Part shown: one piece after another, positions 53,694 to 61,300 of the stretch
Layout: each line of letters begins with the position of its first letter
Position numbering within the stretch: the first letter of the stretch is position 1
NCBI GenBank assembly: GCA_036005845.1
Contig: DASYQD010000124.1
Location: forward strand, 1 to 64,000
Direction of reading: 5' to 3'
DNA length: 64,000 bases
Source: DASYQD01 sp036005845
GTDB lineage: Bacteria; Acidobacteriota; Thermoanaerobaculia; Multivoradales; JAIOJS01
The notes under the pieces: model-generated
The model's database searches: none
What the model was told of the DNA's origin: nothing
What the model saw: the letters and a program-made list of their open reading frames with translations, nothing else
Made by a program: the position numbers and the translations under genes

Positions 53694-54206
53694 TCAAGTC
53701 CGCGGCGGGTACACGCCTTGGAGTGCGATGCAGAAGTAGAAGGTGAGGTAAGGCTGCAGGTTGTTGTGCGGCTGGTCGCCCCCGGCGGGCGGCAGCGCAT
53801 TGTCCGACATCGACACCAACCCGGTCAACGTGCTCTGGTAGGCGTTGACGTAACGCGCCAACGAGTTGCCCGCCGGGTTCGGATTGTCGCCCAAGGAAGT
53901 GGCGGCGCGCAGGGTGTGCGAATGGGACGGGATCTCCGACTCCAACAGCGAGACGGTCTCCGAGCCGCCGGTCTCGCCGAGGTCGTGAAGCGACAGGCCG
54001 GGGCCCTGTCCGGGGTGCATCGGCGCGCGGCCCTGCAGGTCGGGCAGCGCGAAGTTCGACTTGCCGTTGCCTCCATAGGTGGTGCCCAGGAGCGAGAACA
54101 GCGCCGTGTTCTGCGACAGCGGCAGGAGCTGGCCGTCGCACCACGCCCACCCCTTGGGCGCGAAGTTGAACGGGAAGATGCGGATCTCGGCTACGAATGG
54201 ATCCAT
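53694..54206 (-). CDS. Tail-collar (MdpB-like) protein 1
   Basis: 170 aa, ATG 54206 with GGAGGAG. Phage tail-collar fold: EIRIFPFNFAPKGWAWCDGQLLPLSQNTALFSLLGTTYGGNGKSNFALPDLQGRAPMHPG, then HSHTLRAAT and the ending QPYLTFYFCIALQGVYP. In phages it is part of short tail fibres; in bacteria similar stand-alone proteins (microcystin-dependent protein, MdpB) are found in surface-related clusters. First of three paralogues in tandem. No other phage structural genes are present. Confidence 0.9.
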   Translation of the reverse strand: MDPFVAEIRIFPFNFAPKGWAWCDGQLLPLSQNTALFSLLGTTYGGNGKSNFALPDLQGRAPMHPGQGPGLSLHDLGETGGSETVSLLESEIPSHSHTLRAATSLGDNPNPAGNSLARYVNAYQSTLTGLVSMSDNALPPAGGDQPHNNLQPYLTFYFCIALQGVYPPRT

Positions 54207-54222
54207 GAGCTCTCCTCCGGAA

Positions 54223-54732
54223 TCATGTAGGCGACGGGAAGATCCCGAACAACGAGATGATGAAGTTCACGCACAGGTAGGGCTGGAAGTTGGTGTGCGG
54301 TTGGCTGCCACCCGTCGACGTGATCGACTGCGCCGCCATGTTGGCGGTGGGCACGTCTTGCAGGTAGAAATCGACGTTGGCCGTGGTGCTCTTCGCCACC
54401 ACGTTGCCGCCCGGATCCGGCAACGTTCCGGCGTTGGCGCTTCCCAGCAGCGGGTGAGAGTGCGCCGCGATCTGGTTGACGGTGAGCGTGATCTCCTCCG
54501 CGCCGCCGGTCTCCGCCAGGATGAAGCCGTTGCCCTGGTGGATGGGGATCCTGCCGCGCAGGTCGGGTAGCGCGAAAGTGGATTGGCCGTCACCACCGTA
54601 GGTGGTGCCGATGAGGTTGAAGAGGGTCTCGTATTCCGAGATCGGCAGCAGCTGGCCTTCGCAGAACATCCACCCGGCGGGCGCGAAGTTGCCGGCGAAC
54701 ATGCGGATCTCGCCAACGTAGGGTTGTGCCAT
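54223..54732 (-). CDS. Tail-collar (MdpB-like) protein 2
   Basis: 169 aa, ATG 54732 with AAAGGAG. Same pattern as its neighbours: EIRMFAGNFAPAGWMFCEGQLLPISEYETLFNLIGTTYGGDGQSTFALPDLRGRIPIHQG, HSHPLLG, QPYLCVNFIISLFGIFP. A pair of cysteines is conserved in position with paralogues 1 and 3 (one after GW, one near the end). It lies 16 bases downstream-strand from paralogue 1, so the three are probably cotranscribed. Confidence 0.9.
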   Translation of the reverse strand: MAQPYVGEIRMFAGNFAPAGWMFCEGQLLPISEYETLFNLIGTTYGGDGQSTFALPDLRGRIPIHQGNGFILAETGGAEEITLTVNQIAAHSHPLLGSANAGTLPDPGGNVVAKSTTANVDFYLQDVPTANMAAQSITSTGGSQPHTNFQPYLCVNFIISLFGIFPSPT

Positions 54733-54743
54733 TGGCGTCTCCT

Positions 54744-55247
54744 TTAAGTCGCGCTGGGGAAGATGCCCTGCAGGGCGATGCAGTAGCTGAGGGTCAGGAA
54801 CGGCTGCATGTTCAGGTGGGCCTGGCTCCCGCCGGTGTTGGTCACCGACCCGGGGTTCAGCGCCACCAGACCGGTAGCGGTCTGGTAGACGTTGTTGACC
54901 GTGCGGGCGAGCACGCTCGGATTGTTCGGGATCGGCACGTTGCCGTCGGTGGGGGACGCCTGCAGCACGTGGGTGTGCTGTGGGAGCTCGGCGATCGACA
55001 GGGTGTGCGCCTGCTCGCCGCCGCGCTCGCCCAGGGTGTGGCCGCTGCCGACGTGGATCGGCACCCGGCCGCGGAGGTCCGGCAGGCCGAAGTTGACGCG
55101 GCCGTCGCCTCCGAAGGTGGTGCCCAGCAGCGAGAACAGGGCCTGGTTCTGGTTGATGGGCAGCAGCTGCCCGTTGCACAACGCCCACCCCTTGGGTGCG
55201 AACACAAAGGACATCAGACGGACTTCCGAGAGAAACGGCTCTGCCAT
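54744..55247 (-). CDS. Tail-collar (MdpB-like) protein 3
   Basis: 167 aa, ATG 55247 after a GAGGGGGG stretch. EVRLMSFVFAPKGWALCNGQLLPINQNQALFSLLGTTFGGDGRVNFGLPDLRGRVPIHVG, HTHVLQ, QPFLTLSYCIALQGIFP. It is the most upstream of the trio and begins 54 bases after the stop of the giant surface protein, so it may be cotranscribed with it. Middle sections differ among the three, as expected for binding-tip variability. Confidence 0.9.
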   Translation of the reverse strand: MAEPFLSEVRLMSFVFAPKGWALCNGQLLPINQNQALFSLLGTTFGGDGRVNFGLPDLRGRVPIHVGSGHTLGERGGEQAHTLSIAELPQHTHVLQASPTDGNVPIPNNPSVLARTVNNVYQTATGLVALNPGSVTNTGGSQAHLNMQPFLTLSYCIALQGIFPSAT

Positions 55248-55301
55248 GTCCCCCCCTCTGGTTTAACCGGCGTCCACGGATATGAACATTGCCCGCCGCC
55301 G

Positions 55302-58300
55302 CTACGGCGCCAGCGGGTTCTGGCACGTACCGTCGGCCACGGCCGTGTAGGTCGTCGCGTGGGTCGAACGCGCCGTCTGGCCCGCCGGCGTCGGGTTCTG
55401 GCCGACGATGAAGTTCTGGATGTTGGTGTCGTCGGCGGCGTTGCCCGTCAGGCGCTCGAGGTTGTACGTCGAGGTGTCGCGCTGGCGGACCAGGTAGTCC
55501 TGGTTGCCGCCCTCGCCGTCGGCGCTGTTTCCGTTGATGTCGACGCAAAGGTTGCTGTCGTTGCGCGCCTCGATCCGGATGGCGTGCGTCTCCGCCTGGT
55601 TGGGGCCGGCGCCGAAGGGGAAGTCGTCGTCGTCGCTGATCGGGCCGACGGTGTTGCTCCTCACCGTCACGTCGGCGTCGATGTTGCCGGCGACCGCGCT
55701 GGGGTCGCGGGTCTGGATGAAGATGCCGTTGAGGGCGGTGTTGCGGATGATGTTGCTGCTGACGTTGGCCTTCACCGTCGGCGAGTCCTGCAGGTCGCCG
55801 GCGATGCCGAAGAAATTCTCGTTGCCCGAGCGCGGCGCGCCGACCAGGCCGATGGTGTTGCCCGTTATGTTGATGTCGAAGGTGCCGGTGCCGGCCGGGA
55901 CGAACGACAGCGCGCTCGCCGAGCCGCCGTCGTTGGGAGCGATGCCGGTGTAGGCGAGCTGCACGTTGGTGATGTCGTGCCGCTGGATGGAGTTGCCGGT
56001 CGAGCTGATGCTGATGCCGAAGTTGGTGCCCACGCCGTTGCCCCAGGTGGCGCCGGAGGGATCCACGGGCGGCGCGCTGCTCACCATGTCGACGGCGTCG
56101 ATGTCGCTGAACACCGTGGTGCCGGCGCCGCCGGTGATGAGGATGCCCGCCGCGGCGTTGTTCTTGACCTGGCCGCCGTTGACCACCAGCTTGACGTTGG
56201 CGCTGCCGGTGGCGGTGAGGTTGATGCCGGCGTTGCCTTGGCCGACGACACCTTCGCCGGCGTGGTTGAGGTTGGTACCGGTGACGGTGAGCACGCTCTG
56301 CCCCGAGCTGCTGTTGGGGTCCCAGTCGAGGTTGGTGTTGCGCGACTCCTGCACCGTCGAGTTGGTGATGGTGTTGGCGCTGCCGATGAGGTCCTCGATG
56401 TGGATGCCGGAGTCCTGGATCGCGCCGCCCTCGGCCTGGGCGCCGTTGCTGTCCATCCACAGGTTGGTGAGGCTCAGCCCGCTGACGGCATCGATGGAGA
56501 TGCCGCTGTCGGCGGCGTCGACGATCGCCATGTTGCTCAGCGAAGGGTTGGTGGTGGTGAGGAGGAGCACGCCGTCGGCGGTGGTGTTCTGGATGGCACC
56601 GCCGGTGCAGGTGCCGACGCTCGAGCAGCTGCCGCCGTTGGCCTTGACCTTGAGGCCGCCCGAGCCGCCGGTGTTGTTGAGCAGGATGCCGTTGACGGCG
56701 CCGTTGGCCGCGACGCTGCGCAGCTCGATGTTGTTGGCGCTGATGGTGGTGTTGGTGACGGTGAGCGCCGTCCCGGTGGTGGTGGTCAGGGTGTTCACCA
56801 GCGCACCGGTCGCACCGGCGTTGCACGGGTTCTCGTCGCAGACCTCGACGGTGCCGCCGCCGGTGGCCGCGAAGGCGGCATTGGCGCCGGTCGAAGCCGT
56901 CAAGCCGCCGCGGAAGCTGATGGTGGCGCCGGTGTTGGTGGTGAGTGAGATCCCTTGTCCGGTGTCGCTGACCTGACCGGTGAACGCCACCGACGAGCCG
57001 CTGTCGGCATTGTTGATGGACACCGAGCGGCCGGCGCTGCTGGTGATGGTGCCGCCGTAGGTCGCGGTGAGCACCGTCGTGCCGGCGGCCGAGTTGTCGA
57101 CCGAGAACGCCGTGCCGCCGCCGCTCGACTTGGTGATCGAGCTTCCCGACGGCGCCGAGAAGGTGCCGCTCACCGTGGTGAGCGACACGCCGTTGGTGGA
57201 GGTGGTGCTCGTCAGCGAGTTGAGCTGCAGCGTGATGTCGGCGGCGCTGATCGCCGCAGCCGGGCCGGCGGTGGCCACCAGAGTGCCGGCGTTGGCGAGG
57301 ACGTCGAAATCGAAGCCGCCGGTGCCGCCGGTCACGCTCAGCGCCGCCCCGCTGTCGGTGAAGATGTCGAGGTCGGTAGCGAAGTTCAACGCACCGGTCA
57401 CGTTGCTCAGCACGAGGCCGTTGCCGGCGATGTGATCGCCGGAGGCGCCGATCTGCGTGTTGCCGCCAGGGACCGGCTGGATGGCGCCGCCGGGGGTGAC
57501 GTCGAAGACCACGGGGTTGGCGCTGCCGGCCACCGTGATGCCGCCCACCGAGGTGCCCGTCACCACGTTGTCGTTGAAGGCGGTGATAGTGAGCGTCCCC
57601 GCCGTGTTCTGAACGTCGGCGGCGGCGCCGCTGCTGGTGAGCGTGTTGCTGGCCAGCGCCAGCGTCGCGGTGATGCTGGTGCTGCCCTGATTGACGTCGA
57701 TCCCCTCGGAGGTGGCACCGCGGATGGTGTCGTTGCTGATGGTGACGCCGATCGTGTTGGCGCCCGTGGCGGTGACGTCGATGGCGTTGGAGGTGGCGCC
57801 GGTGGCCTCGAGGTCGAGGCCGCGGATCTCGACGTTCTGCCGGTTGCCGGCGGTGGCCGGCACGTTGACGGTATTGGTGCTCGCCACCGTGCTGCGGATC
57901 CGCGCCTGGGTCGAGGCGGCCACCAGCGAGGTGCCGAAGCCGGGGACGTCGAGGGCGATGCCCTGCCCCCACAGCTTCTGGCCGTTGCGCAGGGTGATGC
58001 TGCCGCTGTGCGGCGTGGTGGCCGTGTTGCCGGCGAAGACGTAGATGATGTCGCCATCGTTGGTCGTGGCGGCGTTGAAGGCCGCGACGCTGTCGAAGGC
58101 GTTGGTGGAGCGCCCGTCGCCGCCGGCGGCGTTGTTGGCATCGATAACGTCGCGGATGTACCAGACCCGCTGGCCGACGGCGACGTTGGCGGTCTGGTTG
58201 TTCGTCCCCGCGCCGTCGCTGAGCTGGAAGGTGAAGGTGTCGGCGCCGGTGAAACCGACCGCGGGCACGAAGAAGAAGTCGCCGGCGGCCGCGTTGCTGA

Positions 58301-61300
58301 TGGTGAAGGTGCCGCCGTTGGCCGAGGAGCCCGAGCCGGTGACGACCGTCGTGGCGGCCGGACCGTCGGGGTCGGTCGGGCTGCACTTGGCCAGCAGGCT
58401 GGTGGAGTCGGTCCAGGCGGCGACGCCCGGGGTCGTCGCGTTGACGTGGAGCTGGGTGTTGCCCGGCGTCGTGTAGTTGACGGTGTTGGCGCAGACCGGC
58501 AGGTCGTTGACCGGCGTCACGGTCACCTGCTTGTCGCCGTTGTTGCTGTTCAGCGCGCCGTCGTTGACGACGAAGCGGACGACGCGGGTGGTGGCGTTGG
58601 GGTCCTGGTCGAGGTTGTTGTAGGTCACCGAGCGCAGGCAGGTCTGGTAGGTGGCCTTGGGCTGGCTGCCGCTGATGCTGAGAGCGGTGGTACCGCCGCC
58701 GGTCACCGTGAGGCCGGCGCAGGAGGTGGCGGCGAGGCTCTCGAAGCTCACGTCGAGGACGTTGGTGATGGTCACCGTCGCCGACGTGAGGTTGGCGTTG
58801 TCGACGTCGGTCACGGTGAGGGCGTTGTCGACGACCACCGCGCCGCCGTCCTCGGTGAAGCTGGTGGCGCCGCCGGAGGTGGTCACCACCGGAGCGTCGT
58901 TGACCGGCGTCACCGTCACCGTCTTGTCGCCGTTGTTGCTGTTGCTGGTGCCGTCGTTGACGACGAAGCGGACGACGCGGTTGGGCGCGCCGGCCGGGTC
59001 CTGGTCGGTGTTGTTGTAGGTCACCGACTGCAGGCAGGTCTGATAGGTGGCGAGCGGCTGGCTGCCGGTGATGGTCAACGTTGCCGTGCCGCTGCCGCCG
59101 ACGGTGAACGCGCCGCAGGCGGTGGCCGCCAGGCTCTCGAAGCCGGCGTCCTGAACGTTGGTGATGGTCACCGTCGCCGAGGCGAGGTTGGCGTTGTCCA
59201 CGTCGCTGACGGTGACGCCGGAGTCGACGACGACGGCGCCGGCGTCCTCGGTGAAGCTGGTGTTGCCGCCGGTGGTGGTGACGACCGGCGCGTCATTGAC
59301 CGCGGTCACCGACACGTTCTTGGTCGCCGGCGCGCTGGAGAGGGCGCCGTCGTTGGCGACGAAGGAGATCACTCGCGTCGTCGTGCTGGGGTTGTTCGAG
59401 GTGTTGTTGTAGCGCGCCGACTGCAGGCAGGCCTGGTAGGTGGCCAGCGGCTGGCTGCCGCTGATGTTGAGCGTCGACGTGCCGCTGCCGCTCACCGTCA
59501 GCGCGCCGCAGGCGGTGGCGGTGAGCTGCTCGGAGGCGCCATCGAGCACGTTGGTGATGGTCACCGTGGCCGAGGCGAGGTTGGCGGAGTCGACGTCGGT
59601 GACGGTGACGCCGGAGTCGATCACCACGGCGCCGGCGTCCTCGGTGAAGGCGGTGGTGCCGCCGGTGGTGGTGACCACCGGCGCGTCGTTGACCGCCGTC
59701 ACGGTGACGTTCTTGGTGGCGGGCGCGCTGGAGAGAGCGCCGTCGTTGGCCACGAACGAGATGACCCGCGTCGTGGTGTTGGGGGTCTGCGAGGTGTTGT
59801 TGTAGGTCACCGACTGCAGGCAGCTCTGGTAGGCGGCCGGCGTCTGGCTGCCGGTGATGGTCAGGGTGGGAGTGCCGCTGCCGCCGACGGTGAACGCGCC
59901 GCAGGCGGTGGCCGCCAGCGCCTCGGAGCCGACGTTCAGCACGTTGGTGATGGTCACCGTGGCCGAGGCGAGGTTGCCGCTGTCGGGGTCGACGACGGTG
60001 ACGCCCGAGTCGACGACCACCGCGCCGCCGTCCTCGGTGAAGGCGGTGTTGCCGGCAGTGGTGACGACGATCGGCGCGTCGTTGGACGGCGTGACGCTGA
60101 CGTTCTTGGTGGCCGGCGCGCTACTGGCGGCTCCGTCGCTGGCGACGAACGAGATCACCCGCGTCGTGGTGTTGGGGGTGTCCGAGGTGTCGTTGTAGGT
60201 CACCGACCGCAGGCAGGTCTGGTAGGTCGCAGGCGGCTGGCTGCCGCTGATGGCGAGGATCGAGGTGCCGGCACCGCCGACCGTCAGGCCCGCGCAGGAG
60301 GTGGCGTTGAGCTGCTCGAAGGCGCCGTCCTGCAGGTTGGTGATGGTCACCGTCGCCGAGGCGAGGTTGGCGGAGTCGACGTCGGTGACGGTGACGCCGT
60401 TGTCGACGACGACCGCGCCGGCGTCCTCGATGAAGGCGGTGGTGCCGCCGGTGGTGGTGACCACCGGCGCGCTGTTTACCGCCGTCACCGTCACCGTCTT
60501 GTTGGCCGTGTTGCTGGGCAGCGCGCCGTCGTTGGCGACAAAGGAGATGACGCGCGCCGTCGTGCCCGGGTCGAGGTCGGTGTTGTTGTACGTCACCGAC
60601 TGCAGGCAGGCCTGGTAGGTGGCCGGCGGCTGGCTGCCGGTGATGGTGAGCGTCGGGGTGCCGCTGCCGCCGACCGTGAGCGCGCCGCAGGCGGTGGCGG
60701 CGAGCGCCTCGAAGCCGACGTCCTGCACGTTGGTGATGGTCACGGTGGCCGAAGCGAGGTTGGGGCTGTCGACGTCGGTCACGGTGACGCCGGAGTCGAC
60801 GACCACCGCGCCGCCGCCCTCGGTGAAGGAGGTGCTGCCGCCGGTGGTGGTGACGACCGGGGCGTCGTTGACCGCCGCCACCGACACGCTCTTGTTGGCG
60901 GGAGCGCTGCTCGCGGCGCCGTCGTTGGCGAGGAAGGAGATCACCCGCGTCGTGGTGTTGGGATCCTGGTCGGTGTCGTTGTAGGTCACCGAGCGCAGGC
61001 AGGTCTGGTACGTCGCCAGCGTCTGGCTGCCGCTGATGGTGAGGGTGGCCGTGCCGCTGCCGCCCACCGTCAAGCCGCCGCAGGCGGTGGCGGCGAGCGC
61101 CTCGGAGCCGACGTCCTGCACGTTGGTGATGCTGACCGTCGCCGAGGCGAGGTTGGCGGAATCGACGTCGGTGACGGTGAGGCCGCTGTCGATCGTCACC
61201 GGCCCGCCGTCCTCGGTGAAGGCGGTAGTCCCGCCGGTGGTGGTGACCACCGGAGCGTCGTTGACCGGAGCCACCGTCACCGTCTTATTGGCGGTATTGC

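Noticed and set aside
54223..58386. Very long open frame overlapping the giant gene in another frame
   Set aside because: Only its final part (54223-54732) is a real gene, the second collar protein. Upstream it is His/Arg/Gln-rich and comes from the repeated codon pattern of the giant gene in a shifted frame.
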